From assembly GCA_025677815.1 (NCBI GenBank), contig JAIXMP010000021.1, positions 248,001-312,000 of the forward strand: a stretch of 64,000 nt of DNA, in the 5' to 3' direction. Position 1 is the stretch's first letter, and every line of letters begins with the position of its first letter. The notes below the pieces were generated by a model. That model ran no database searches. It worked only from the letters and a program-made list of their open reading frames with translations, and was not told the DNA's origin. Positions 35,921 to 47,243 of the stretch are shown here, in pieces. Position numbers and translations under genes: made by a program. This stretch comes from Phascolomyces articulosus. Taxonomy: Eukaryota; Mucoromycota; Mucoromycetes; Mucorales; Lichtheimiaceae.

Positions 35921-36818
35921 ATGAATAATAATACTAGATTACGCACAACGACACGTACAGCAACTGCATCACGTTCTGCATCTCCAGGTCGTCCCTCCCC
36001 TTATCAACATCCACCTTCTCGGTCACCTATATTACATCATCGACCACCACCAACAGCTTCTTCTACAAGTACATGGCAACAATTGGTTGTTCAAGCTGGT
36101 TCAGCCGCTGGAACGACAGCTGCTGTTATTAGCGAAGAATCCATGAAATGTTTAAAATATTGTTTGAGCTGGCTCCGATACGCGATACAACATATTGAAC
36201 AACAGCTGACGATTGTTAGAAATCATCTTGTATCATTAGCTACAGCTTCTTCATCCTCATCCACAGCAACCACTCTCCATCATCAACAATCATCACCAAA
36301 TCCATTTTCTTCTGTCAAAAAAGATATAGTAGAAACTGTTCGTAAAGTAGTGGAAGTGATCAGTCGATATGCAAGTACTTCCCTTCCGCAGCATGCTAAA
36401 ATCGCAGTTCGTGGATTTATTTTAGATTTACCAAATCGATGGGTAAGGGGTTTATTATATATATATTAAAAATCATCAAGTGAATGTAATATACTGATAA
36501 ACAAGTTTTGATATATATCTTGTTTGATTTTATTATTAGGATATTCGATCATCACCAGCAGCATCCCCTTTATTAACACCCAAAGAAGGATTATCTCCTG
36601 TTCAAGATGAAAATGCAATTAAAGTCCTCACTTTTGGAACCGAATCAGTGGAAATGTTACAATCCATTTCAACTGTCTTTTCTGATACGGTAGATCGTGC
36701 CGAAATCTGGTTAGATCGATGGCGTACAGTACGAGACTTTGATGATCGCAAAAAAGAGAATGATATTCAATTACCCCCTATTCGTTCACTCAATATCAAT
36801 CATAATCCACCTCTTTAA
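35921..36818 (+). CDS. Opi1-domain transcriptional regulator
   Basis: Two exons, join(35921..36442,36540..36818), encode 266 residues. The N-terminal 45 residues are disordered and Ser/Pro/Thr/Arg-rich. The conserved Opi1 helix region follows: AGTTAAVISEESMKCLKYC then LSWLRYAIQHIEQQL, and after an intron DIRSSPAASPLLTP and a helical C-terminus. In yeast, Opi1 represses phospholipid-synthesis genes when phosphatidic acid is low; filamentous relatives include clock-controlled proteins. This copy is short and shows no FFAT motif or clear leucine zipper, so membrane tethering like yeast Opi1 is not supported. An in-frame upstream ATG at 35759 is AT-encoded and less likely. The gene is convergent with the secreted-protein cluster. 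Confidence 0.8.
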
Positions 36819-37074
36819 CTTTTCTTTTTTCTCTCTTATTTGTATTTTTGTTATTGTTATTGTTATTTTATTATTACTGATCCAAATGATGTATATATTA
36901 TATTATATTATTTTGCTATACCCTCTCTTTTTTTTTCTAGTATATTATACAAAAAAAGTTTGTTGTTGCTGTAATTTTTTACTATTCGTTCTTCTATATT
37001 ATTATCTTTTTCCTCTTGATCCTTATTATGGTGGTGGTTGAATAGTTATATTTTGATAATTTCGATCTTTTGCC

Positions 37075-37687
37075 TTAATTAAATGAATTATGATAACGAT
37101 GTTCGAGACGAAATTCATAAGGAGTATGATCAGCATTATAGACTTCAAATTTTGGATGAAGATACGACCTATTGAAAATAATATATCCGCCAGCAGGACA
37201 TGTTATTTCGAAACCAACTAAATCTCGATAATTTCCTTGAGCGTGCGACATCTACAATACAGACATAATAATTAGTTTAAGTAACTGAACTTTCGTATTA
37301 GATATACATATTATATGAAAAAAAAATAGGCGGGAAAGTAAAATCAATAAACCTACCCAAAATGTCATTTCACTATCTGGGGTTTGTTCCTTCGCACATT
37401 GTTTCTTTGTGTAAGGGCAGCAGGCTTCTTCTCCTGGAAATAGTTTATCTCTTCGAAAGTGTCTAAATAAAATGATTCTAATCGTATATAATTATCGTAT
37501 GATCATTTTTTTAATTAGTAACTTACGAAAAAACGGTGCCTCGTTGGCCACCTATTTGACGAATATAAAATCGGGTATCATCTTCCATCTTATTGTAGAT
37601 ACAGTAACTGTGGGCATAATGGGGTAAAACAGATAATGGAATAATAAGTGCGGTGAAGATCAGAAATGTACGTGGTAAAGTGTACAT
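37075..37687 (-). CDS. Secreted cysteine-containing protein, tandem family member A
   Basis: Three exons, complement(join(37075..37251,37357..37462,37527..37687)), encode 147 residues. A signal peptide (about 1-28, ending ...LPHYAHS) is followed by YCIYNKMEDDTRFYIRQIGG, then EACCPYTKKQC, MTFW, and GFEITCPAGGYIIF near residue 110. Introns are phase 2 and phase 0, at the same places as in its two neighbours. The mature part is about 120 residues with five cysteines. No known domain is recognised. Family identity rests on shared motifs (SYCIYN, FYI, CxPYxxKxC, FW, GxxITCxxGGYxI) and identical gene structure. The ending is HNSFN without the tail seen in member C. Likely extracellular; function unknown. 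Confidence 0.8.
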
Positions 37688-38337
37688 CGTGTTATAACAA
37701 TCTTTAAATAAAAGGTGTAATGCAGAAATAGATAGTGTTGATGAACAGTGATTGTTATATGATATAAGGAAAAGATGTTTCTAATAAAATGTTATGAACC
37801 ATAATGGATTCGTATCTCTTTATATATATACATTTTTTTTAAAAAAAAAATCTTGAGAATAGTATACATAATCGACTAATCACAAACATCCATAAAACCT
37901 TTGTGTTTATCTTACAAAGCTGTAAACGCTGTTCCTTCTTTTTTTTTTTGATGGATTCTTTGTTTTATTTTGTTTATTGAATGTTAAAAAGGACGTAAGG
38001 TAATTTCTAATTATTATCTCTAAACAGACTATAATGGAATCCTATTCCCCAAGATCATGATTGGTTTTTTTAGCAATGCTATTAATGTATTCTTTGTCCA
38101 ATTATATCATTAAAAAAATGCCTAAGCAACTATTATGATTTATTTCTGAATGAATTTGATAAAATGGTTGGCATGATAGTCAATAAATTATAAAATAAAA
38201 TAAAAATAATAAATGTTCTACGTTTATATATGTAAATATACGACTAATACTTTTTTTCTTGCTACTGTTATCCCTTGTCGTGGTCATAATTTTCTTGTCA
38301 TCATCAAATTCCTTGAAAAAGGGTAGATGCTCTCTTT
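37688..38337. other. Spacer between family members A and B
   Basis: 650 bp, AT-rich, with a TATA-like tract (TATATATAAAG on the minus strand) near 37818-37830 that could serve member A. No coding sequence is seen. Confidence 0.45.
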
Positions 38338-38990
38338 CTAATTAGCAGGATGATTATACTTTTCTCTCTGCCGGACATCAGTTGTATTAACTGTATTATG
38401 ATTAGCATCGAAACATTCAAATTTGGGTTGGATACCGGTGCCACCAACAATTACATACCCTCCGACTAGACAGGTAATTCCATAACCTAAATTACTTCCT
38501 TCATTACCATGAAATTGTAGCTATACAAATTTGCCAAAAAAAAATTGAATGAAGATATATATTTTTTTATGATATGAAAAGTATGAAATGTGTCTTTTTC
38601 TTAAAAAATCATACATCCCAAAATGTAACATGATGGTCTATATTAGAAACTTTACTACAATCTTTATTACCATAAGGGTAACATTGTTTATTACCAGGAT
38701 TTATGGCATTATGTTTAAAAGCACTAGTAATTATAATATATAATAAGAATAAAAATTGTAGCTATAATATTTATAATTACGTTACGTATAGTTCATTAAA
38801 AATTGATCTATCAAAACAAATACCTGCTATGTAAGATATCATTCGATTGACCTAACTGTTGTTCAATATAAAAGTCGGTATCAGCATGATTGTAGATACA
38901 ATAAGAATAGCCACGTTGGGGTAACAAAGTAAGAAGAAGTATCAAAGTGAAAGAGCATAATAATAATGAGGTTGAAGTAGGAAGAAACAT
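38338..38990 (-). CDS. Secreted cysteine-containing protein, tandem family member B
   Basis: Three exons, complement(join(38338..38520,38615..38723,38824..38990)), encode 152 residues with the same intron phases as members A and C. A signal peptide (MFLPTSTSLLLCSFTLILLL...) leads to GYSYCIYNHADTDFYIEQQL, then KQCYPYGNKDC, VTFWD, and LGYGITCLVGGYVIVGG. The double Cys of members A and C (CCPY) is reduced to CYPY, while an extra Cys appears later (PKFECFDANH), so disulphide pairing may have been rearranged. The C-terminus ends YNHPAN. No known domain is recognised. Probably extracellular. Confidence 0.8.
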
Positions 38991-39996
38991 GGTATTGTCG
39001 TGGATTGGTAATATAGTAAGTTACTTGTTGCTTAATACATTGATGAATATTTATACTTTTTTTTTCACTCTTATGCACCTGATTTGGTTATAAATCATAG
39101 TTAAATATTAGATATATTATTATGAACAAAGACACATCCTACCTATTTATTATATAAATGTATCAATAACTGATAGCGTGGTATTAGCTTATCCCTTATT
39201 AATACTATTAGAACGTCTTTTAAAGAGTCAAGAAAATTTAGTGTAAAAAAAATAATCGTTCTTGCTGAAAGATCTTCCAAGAAGGAGTCCGTAGTAGTAA
39301 GAAGGGGTAGCAGTGCATACTTTTTACATTGTCTTTTTTTTATCACGTACTTTTTAGTTACTTGAATAAAATAATGTTATATGCTAGTTAAACTTTCATT
39401 GTTGTTATTCTACTTAGACATTGAGTAAAGATGTGCATTCTTGTTGAACTGTGTTTGTCTTCCATAAGTCAAACAATTTATCATGTACTGACTTATAATT
39501 CATCCACTTTTAAAATAATATGTTGTAAACACTCCCCCTCCCTCTTCGTCTATAAAAAGCAAAACTGACATATTATGTTCATGAGAACGCTCAAAGGAAC
39601 ATCTTGAACTGTTTTTCTAATAAAAATTATCATTTTTAACTGTTATATTTCCATATAAAACTGATATTTATAGGCTGAATACTAATTGATATGATTGATC
39701 TTTTATTAACGAGCTGCTACGTAATATACTACTTTAATTTCCCATATCAGACATACTTGATATTCTATATATATATAAGAAGAAGACTCAAATCATCAAT
39801 ATTCTTTAAATCATCGTGTCACTTGTGTAATTGATAAATGAAAAAAAATTGAAATAATAAATCATCTAAATATTTTTAGTTTTCTAATAAGAAAAGTGTT
39901 ATAATACTAAATAATACAAGAAATTTTCTACTAGTTATCTATGCTATAGTTTATATGCCTCTATTGTTTATGATGCCATATCCTCATGCACCGTCT
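38991..39996. other. Spacer between family members B and C
   Basis: About 1 kb of AT-rich DNA. A minus-strand frame of 67 codons (39143-39346) is not recognised and has no start context or splice partners. Otherwise nothing is seen. Confidence 0.45.
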
Positions 39997-40838
39997 TTAT
40001 TTTTCATTATCACCATCAGCCTTGTTCTTCTTTGTATTATCCTGATTATCCATTAATCGAATATCTTCTTTGTTGTGGTTGCTAGGATGTGAATCAAGTT
40101 GATGCTTATTGTTGTTGTCATCACCACCATTATTTTCATATCCTTTTTCTTTTTTATCATCCTCTTCATCATATTTGGTTTGATTCTCGTTTCCTTTTGT
40201 AGTACTATTATTTTTATGCTTTGCATAAAGAAACTTGTTTCGATATTCATGAATTATTCGGAATGGATAAGATTTATCATCCGCATAAAAAACATGAAAT
40301 GTAGGTGCATTATATGTACCACCAAAAATAATGTACCCACCCGCAGGACAAGTAATTTCATATCCTTGGTTGGTAATTCCATTGAGTGAATGTTGCATCT
40401 TTATATAATTGAATGTGGTAATATTATTAGTAGCTATACTATTTAAGGGATACATGTAGATTATTATTATTTTTTTCATTGTACTTACCCAAAATCTAAC
40501 TTCATGATTCTTATCAGCTTCGTCACTGCAGGTCTTCTCATCATAGGGACAACATTCTTGTTGATTGGAAGTAATTCTAAAATGTTCAAAACGACTATAT
40601 AATATCAAATTATTAAACAGTACCAAGGGGGGGGGAAATAGTAGAATAATATTTACGTAAACATGCTTTTATGTTTTCCGTGACCACCTGTCTGATGAAT
40701 ATAAAATTCAGTTCCATCCACTAGTCTATTGTAAATGCAATAGGAGTAAACGTGGTAGTGCGGCAAAATAATGAGGTATATGGCTACCAGGGCCATCCAA
40801 ATATGGGTAAATGATGACAATGGGCTGTTGTTGTACAT
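39997..40838 (-). CDS. Secreted cysteine-containing protein, tandem family member C, with acidic tail
   Basis: Three exons, complement(join(39997..40398,40489..40594,40657..40838)), encode 229 residues. A signal peptide (about 1-33, ending ...HYHVYS) is followed by YCIYNRLVDGTEFYIHQTGG, QECCPYDEKTC, VRFW, and GYEITCPAGGYIIFGG. The core matches member A closely. After the core the third exon continues for about 75 residues of Asn, Asp, Glu, Lys and Gly (for example DEEDDKKEKGYENNGG), which neither neighbour has. Introns match A and B in position and phase. No known domain is recognised. Function unknown; extracellular location inferred from the signal peptide. Confidence 0.8.
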
Positions 40839-41199
40839 AGCCAATAAATGATTGGATGATATATAATATTATGATGTTTATAAAGTGATTATGTATATAG
40901 AATTGATTGCTTTTAGCATCAATTTTTTTTTGATTTATATCTTATTTTGTTGTGTTGTTCGCCATTTTTAGTAAATGAACATGTATGACAGTAACAATAA
41001 TATGGATCTGAATGATTGATATATATTAGTACCGAATAAGCCTTTGTTTTATATTTTCTTTATTAAAGGACATGTTCTATCCAATCGTGCTTGTGTAATC
41101 CGTTTCTAATATACTAACAGGAGAAATAAAACAAAGAAAAAAAAAGATAATGGTAATGAAAACAAATGCAGCAAATGACCTCATTCATTGTAATTGTTA
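40839..41199. other. Spacer upstream of family member C
   Basis: 361 bp, AT-rich. A plausible promoter for member C and 3' flank of SGF11. No gene is seen. Confidence 0.45.
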
Positions 41200-42592
41200 T
41201 TAGAGTCTTTCTGATGATGAAGTAGTCTTGAGTTTTTTTATGCGAGATATACCATTGGTTGATGAAGACTATATATAAATAAATGAACCATAATGAGTCC
41301 CAATTTAATTAAATAAAAATAGTTTTTTTTTTTTTTTTTACTAAATTACCTGAATTGATTTTTTCTTCTTTTTGTTATCAGAATGAGATGTTTCTGGGTC
41401 ACTTAATGCAACATGTTCATCGGGTGTTCCTGAGGATTGTACTGCTGAAGATGCAAAAGGAGATGCTGATCCAAGTCTATAATATCATATAAAGCAATGC
41501 AAAGACACAAAGACGTATTATTAGTAATATCGTTTTTTTTTGTCCTCATTGTCGTGCTTCTTTTTTTTCCCTTCCTTTTTAATTATATCCCCGGATCTTT
41601 TTATTACCTTCGGTTAGCTACTCGGCTCGATTGTCTTCCTGCAAGTCCTAAGCATTTTTCTAAATGTGGGGCATATCGTACAGCAGCAATCATTTTATGA
41701 CAACTCACACATTCATAAGATGGTAAATTATTTGCTGCATAGGTATTTCCATAGACATCACACCCTGGCCTTGATACTGGGGGAAAAAAATCATGATAGG
41801 TTGGTCATTGTTATCTTTTTCTCTTTCTATTTTACTTGGATCCAGAAAAAAAAAATTACCGTATTGTCGACATCTAATATTTTTAAGGGGAATGAATAAC
41901 GAACGGAAAGATAATTTAGAAAAATCATATGGAAAATTGAGCTTTACTGTCATTCTAATCCTATAATATAAATGGAGAGAGGTTGAACTTACTTTGTTTG
42001 ACATATTTGACAAATGTTATTGCCTTGTTTAATATCTCGATGTGCATCAAATAATACATCATATATACATTCATCAATTAAATCACCTAATAATGAATAT
42101 GCCTATACATATCCATTTTTCCAATTAATATATGGGATCCCAACTAGAATAAAATGGGAGTCAATCCACTTTTTAATGATTCTTTTAAGGTCGTACCATC
42201 GTTGCTTTTGTAATGCCGCCGGATGATCCGTTTTTGTTCCCGTTTGATTGTTGGAATACTTTAGAAGCATTTTCTTCTAAAACTGTATGTGTCTTTTGTA
42301 AATCATCCAATTTCTTGTTACGTTCAGTGACCACTTTTCGGAAGAAGCTATAATAAATCCAATGTGTGTGTATGTTGGGGGGGAGAAGAGATGGATATAT
42401 TTGGTATAGAAAAAAAAGTCAACGTCATTTTTCCCCTCTCTCTCTCTTTTAAAATAGAGAATACAAGATGCATAAAAATACAAGTACGACAATTTACGCT
42501 TGATTAGCTTCTCGTTGTTTTTCAAGTTGTTGTTGTGAATCGACGGATCCTGATCCTGATGACTTTGTTGATGATGTTTTTGACTTGTGCAT
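41200..42592 (-). CDS. SGF11: SAGA-associated factor 11 (deubiquitinase module)
   Basis: Seven exons, complement(join(41200..41268,41350..41476,41608..41776,41860..41960,41993..42102,42197..42347,42498..42592)), encode 273 residues. The N-terminal helix that docks on Sgf73/Sus1/Ubp8 in yeast corresponds to AYSLLGDLIDECIYDVLFDA. The SGF11 zinc finger is clear: GCDVYGNTYAANN, YECVSCHKMIAAVRYAPH and LEKCLGLAGRQSSRVANR, giving a Cys-Cys-His-Cys site. The protein helps Ubp8 remove ubiquitin from histone H2B. Yeast Sgf11 is about 99 residues; this one has a Ser/Gln N-terminal extension, a segment of about 36 residues between helix and finger (exon at 41860-41960), and a Lys-rich C-terminal tail. 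All phases agree, so the extra exon is probably real. Confidence 0.9.
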
Positions 42593-42939
42593 TTATTTTA
42601 AAAAAAACTGATGGATTAAATTTGGAGAGAGTTTTTGATCAATATTTTAAAAAGACGAAAAGGAAAGCTTTTTTTTTTTTTGTCCCGCTGACTTAATGAA
42701 TTTTGTAATATTCTTTTTTCATGTGCCAACAACTTTTTTTTTTGTATAAAAAATAGATATCCAACTTCTTCCAACTTTAATATACAATTTAAAAAATTTG
42801 ATATTACAACATAGTTTGTTATAAATGAAAATAGATAATGAATGTTTGAAAAAAAAAAAAAAAAAAAAAAGAAAGAGCAAATAGATGAATTATGGAGTTT
42901 CTGTGTGTAAGGGAAGAAAGGGAACTTATTGTTTACTTT
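42593..42939. other. Spacer between SGF11 and the CCCH gene
   Basis: 347 bp with an A run of about 22 bases near 42849-42870, probably the 3' UTR region of the minus-strand CCCH gene and the promoter of SGF11. No gene is seen. Confidence 0.5.
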
Positions 42940-43882
42940 CTACCAAGCTAAGTTGGGTGCTGTATAATGACTGGAGAGGTTTGAATGGTGAGGATGGTGA
43001 TGGTGTTGTTGCCATGGAACCCAGTTATTATTGTTATTATTATTATTATTATTATTATTAGTGTTATTATTGTTACCATGCTGATTCATGACATTGTTAC
43101 CAAATGAATGGACATTATCATGACGACGTTGTTGAGTCGATTGACAAATAGAAGAAAATGCAGCAAGACGTTTATCCTTTTTCTGGTTATCTATAATGGT
43201 ATCCAATAATAGTTCTGGCGTTGATACTGTAGAAGTGAGTCGAGTAGTAGTAGGATAATAATAAGAATCTTGCTGTTGTTGCTGTTGATGATGATACGAT
43301 GGTATAGGTGTAGTTGTCATAGTTGTAGAAGAAGTAATCGTGGATATCGTTGGATTCAATGTAGTTAATGTAGTAGTAGTTGGAGAAATGGTAGAATGAT
43401 GAGGAGAGGGTATAATACTAGGTGTTGTAGATGTCAATGGTGTGGTTGTAATAATACTACTGCTACTACTACTGCTGCTGCTTGTACTACTATCATCATC
43501 ACTTAAACGACCACTTTCATCATGAATAAATGTACAGCGAACACCATATAAACAAGTTCCAGTCATGTGATATGTTCGGCAGATTTCCGTCTTATATCGA
43601 GCATGTCGTTGAATTGTTCTTAATTCTTGATCTCCATGCGCAAATCGACATTTTTTACCATATCTGTAAAATTTTTCATCATTGTTATAAAATTGTTTAT
43701 ATTTATATAGTTCCCGATGACTATCATTTTTACCTGCAATGACCCATCTCGGTCCAATTACGGCACATCTCTGTCTTGTATAATTCAGGTTTTTTATCTG
43801 GATGAAGTCCACCTTTCTGTTGCTGTTGTTGTTGATCACCTTCAATAGAAGATGTGGATGAGGAAGAAGATGAAGGAAGCAT
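42940..43882 (-). CDS. Tandem CCCH zinc-finger RNA-binding protein (TIS11 type)
   Basis: Two exons, complement(join(42940..43663,43734..43882)), encode 290 residues. The tandem finger module is textbook: YKTEMCRNWTEMGHC then RYGKKCRFAHG, an 18-residue linker, then YKTEICRTYHMTGTC and LYGVRCTFIH, both C-x8-C-x5-C-x3-H with the KTE lead-in. Proteins of this class (tristetraprolin, yeast Cth1/Cth2) bind AU-rich elements in 3' UTRs and trigger mRNA decay; Cth2 acts in iron starvation. The intron splits the first finger. The C-terminal two-thirds is low complexity: Ser, Thr, Gln and a run of about 12 Asn from an ATT repeat. Targets here are not known. Confidence 0.92.
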
Positions 43883-44513
43883 CGTCGATATTTTGTAGTT
43901 GTTATTGTTGTCGTTTTAATAATAATAATAATAAGGAAATATATAAATAGGTAAATTGTTTCAAAAATACGTAATAATAAGCATAAAGAATAATTATAAA
44001 AGTTTGTTGGGTATAAGTATCATATACATATATTAATACTAGGAATGATAATAATGATAATAAAAAAATGATAATAAAAACTGAAAGAAAAAAAAGATAA
44101 CAGCTTTTTTTTTACACCAAAGTCTTTTTGTTTTAAAAAGAAAACATAAAAAAATGTAATGATCGAAAAGAAACAAAAAAAAAAAAAAAAAAAAGAACTA
44201 AACAGTCAAGTCGGGTTAAGGCGGGCTGATTTGCAAGAAATAACGGTGATTATTTGAGAACTGGACCAAAACTTTATGAACAAAGTAAACAACAAAAACA
44301 ACAACAACAATAATAATAATAACCATCCGGAGCTGGGTACTCTTGTGATTATAAAAAAAAAGATTGGGAACTACCACACATATATAATACATATTTAGAT
44401 ATAAACAATTTTTGATGGGGGTTTTTTTTTATGCTTCATCATTTTATATAATAATATTATTGTCATTGAGATGGTGGCCATCCATTAGAACCGGTTCCCA
44501 TCACCACCACACT

Positions 44514-44547
<34 letters not shown>

Positions 44548-44961
44548 GCATCAGCATCATCACCATGATAATAAACGTGACAAAATGCGGAGACTTGACC
44601 GAATCAGCCAGTGTTAAAAAAAAGGGGGAAAGAGAAGGAGAAGAGATTATGCTACTAGTAGTAGTAATCATAATAGTAATAATAATGGTAGTATATTTAA
44701 GAGTGATAGTTCATAGTGGATAATAGTAATGTAATAGAATTATATAGGAAGGTTTTTTTTCTTTTTTTGAAAGAGTAAGAAGGAGCTTTTTTTTCATATC
44801 AGAATAATTACAATAAACTCCCCGGAGTAAAAAAATGATATTTGACTTTTTAGTATGCATGAATTTCTTCTCAAAAGAAATAAAAAGTCTAAAACAAGCT
44901 CATCTTGTTCCTTTCTTTAATAATAATAATAAACTCTATATAATACTATTATAGCATCCTA

Positions 44962-45010
<49 letters not shown>

Positions 45011-45287
45011 TTACTAGAACGTCTTAAAAAAAGGTCCACCCTATTTTTCATCTTCTTTTTGTCCCCCAAAAAACGCCACGTCAGGACAACTTATCGTCTC
45101 ATTTTTGAAACACGAGACAGAATGAATTTATATAAAAAAAACATGACAACACGTGCTCATTTTTTGGCTGTGCTTTTTGGATGTTAAAATTTTTAATATG
45201 TAAATCGGACAAAACTAATCCTAAATAATCAAGTATATATCGATCTTCTATTTTATTTATTTATTATTATTATTATTATATATTATA
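43883..45287. other. Repeat-rich spacer upstream of the CCCH gene
   Basis: About 1.4 kb with an ATC repeat (about 44514-44552), a TTA/ATT repeat (about 44964-45012) and A/T homopolymers. The plus-strand frame at 44412-44723 is produced by these repeats. The left part should contain the CCCH gene promoter. Confidence 0.5.
44964..45012. repeat. ATT trinucleotide microsatellite
   Basis: About 16 ATT units in spacer DNA, one of the longest simple repeats in the window. Confidence 0.9.
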
Positions 45288-45586
45288 CTAAATATTCTCT
45301 ACCGATGTTTTTTTAAGTAATCCTAAAGGAACATCATCTTGATCATCATCTTCTGTTGTTAGTGTTGAAGATGTTCCGTCTGACCGACGACGAACCGATG
45401 AAAAGGAGGTGTTCGTTGGTTGAGAAGAAGAAGAAGAAGAAGAAGAGGAGGAGGAGGAGGAGGAGGAGGAGGAGGATGAAGTACCAGAAGAACAAGAAAT
45501 AGTAGATGAAGAGGATAATGATAATGAAGATGGTAAATTAAACGAAGTAATGGAGTTGTTATGATTATTGCTGTTTGACAATTTGC

Positions 45587-45617
<31 letters not shown>

Positions 45618-46705
45618 GGTATGATGATTGAAGACCCCTTTATTATCATACAACATTCCCTTTTTTCGTCGCTCTTTGAGTTCGTCAGCAATACTTGATG
45701 TAGCGCATCGTATCTGTTGTTGTTCACGTTGACGTTTCCAATAAATCGGAAAACTTTTCGCCTTTTTTACAACAATGGAGGAGGTGAATGATTCAGAAGA
45801 AGAAGGAAGAGGATGACCTTTATGATGATGATTCATAAAAGAACAAGGTACTTTTGTGGATGGTGGGTCATGTTGAACTGTGGTCATCATGGTGACATCT
45901 TGGAAACGTCGTCGATGTCGATCCACAGCCTCGTGAATAGGATGTCTATTCTGACGTATTTGATGAACAGGTGTCTCAAGAAGCATTGAAAAATAACGAC
46001 ATGATACTTTTCTTTTTCCTGTAGGATTATCAGTTAGGAGAGGCGGAAGTAATTTTTCATGCAATTGTTGTTTGCTTTTTGTTATTGTAGTTGTATTCGT
46101 AGTCATACTGTTAGTAGTAGTAGCTATTACTGCTGTAACGGAGGAAGAGGTAGTAGTAGTTTTACTCAAAAGACACCAAAGAGCGACATTCACCCTTAAA
46201 TCGTGAGGTGGACTTTGCAGTTTATTCAAGGTAGCTGCATAAACTCGATTTACATACTCGTGATCGTGATGATGTATTTCTGCTCCTACTCCTTTTCTTG
46301 CTGCTGCTGCTGCTACTGCTGATGCTGAAGATTTGGATGATGGATTTTTTTTTGTTGGTAATAAAATAATACCTCTTTTATGATGTTGATTCACTATTGT
46401 TGTCGGTCTTCGTCGTGATTTTTTTTAATATCTCCTCCTCCTCGTGATGTTGTTTTTCTTGATAAATGAGGCTTGATCACTTCATCTTCGTCATCATCAT
46501 CATCATCATCCTCTTCTTCATCTGAATCTTCTGAAGAGTCCCAAAATAAATCTGGATTTACAATTACCCTGCCTCGACGATACCTTCTTCCCCAGACCCT
46601 ATGAAGTAATCGGTTTTGTTGCCTTCTTGGATTACTGTTATTAGAATATGTAGTTGTATCTGCACCAAAAAGTCGATCAAAAAATGAAGGTTTTTGTACA
46701 TCCAT
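45288..46705 (-). CDS. Unknown low-complexity protein split by one frame shift
   Basis: Two adjacent open frames on the minus strand: 46705-46394 (104 codons from the first ATG) and 46394-45288 (368 codons, no ATG at its start). They become one frame of about 472 codons if the A8 run (minus strand; 46419-46426) were nine bases. The joint region then reads GDIKKKSRRRPTTIVNQ, a plausible basic stretch. The first part has MDVQKPSFFDRLFGAD and a long Asp/Glu run. The second has YVNRVYAATLNKLQ and HDLRVNVALWCLLSK, basic and Ser/Asn-rich regions, and a DDVPLGLLKK end. No family is recognised. The break may be a base-call error in a homopolymer, a real frameshift mutation, or an unseen intron. Confidence 0.55.
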
Positions 46706-47243
46706 GTTTGTTATTATAAATATAAAAAAATTGCGTGTCAAATAATAATAATAATAATAATTAAATAAATAGCAGTGGTTTTAGTAATAGCAATAGTAGT
46801 AATAATTAAATATATAAAATAAAATGGGAAAAAAAAAGGAAAAGAAAAAAGGAAGTTGTGAATGTAATGGGAGAGTAAAAAAAAAAAAAAAAAAAAAAAA
46901 GAGGGTTATGGATGAATTGTTGCTGATAAAAAAAATAGATATATAAAGAAAAGAAAGAAGAATAAGAAGAAGAAGGGGTTTATAGGTTCCTTTTGGGGGG
47001 AGAGGGGAATGGAAAAGAAGTAGAGTCAGATATTTTTGGTTGAAATTTCGGTATAATGTAATGAATATGGATAATATACAATAAAGCCAAAAGTTTTGGC
47101 GTCGTTGTTGTTGCTACTGGTATTGTTGATGACGGTGATAATGATAATGATGAGAATGACGGGTTGCTGTAATATATCAACATAGATAAGAAATATGTGC
47201 ATGGTTGTTTTTTAACTATCACTACTATTATATACTACTAGTT
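46706..47243. other. Spacer, 3' flank of the RlpA-like gene
   Basis: 538 bp with an A run of about 22 bases near 46879. The 80-codon minus-strand frame at 46980-47222 is Ser/Pro/Thr low complexity and probably not coding. Confidence 0.45.

Noticed and set aside
44412..44723. 103-codon plus-strand ORF with Ile/Ser repeats
   Set aside because: Generated by ATC and ATA simple repeats in spacer DNA.
44514..45012. Regular trinucleotide repeats as a possible CRISPR-like array
   Set aside because: They are uninterrupted microsatellites without spacers, in a eukaryotic genome.
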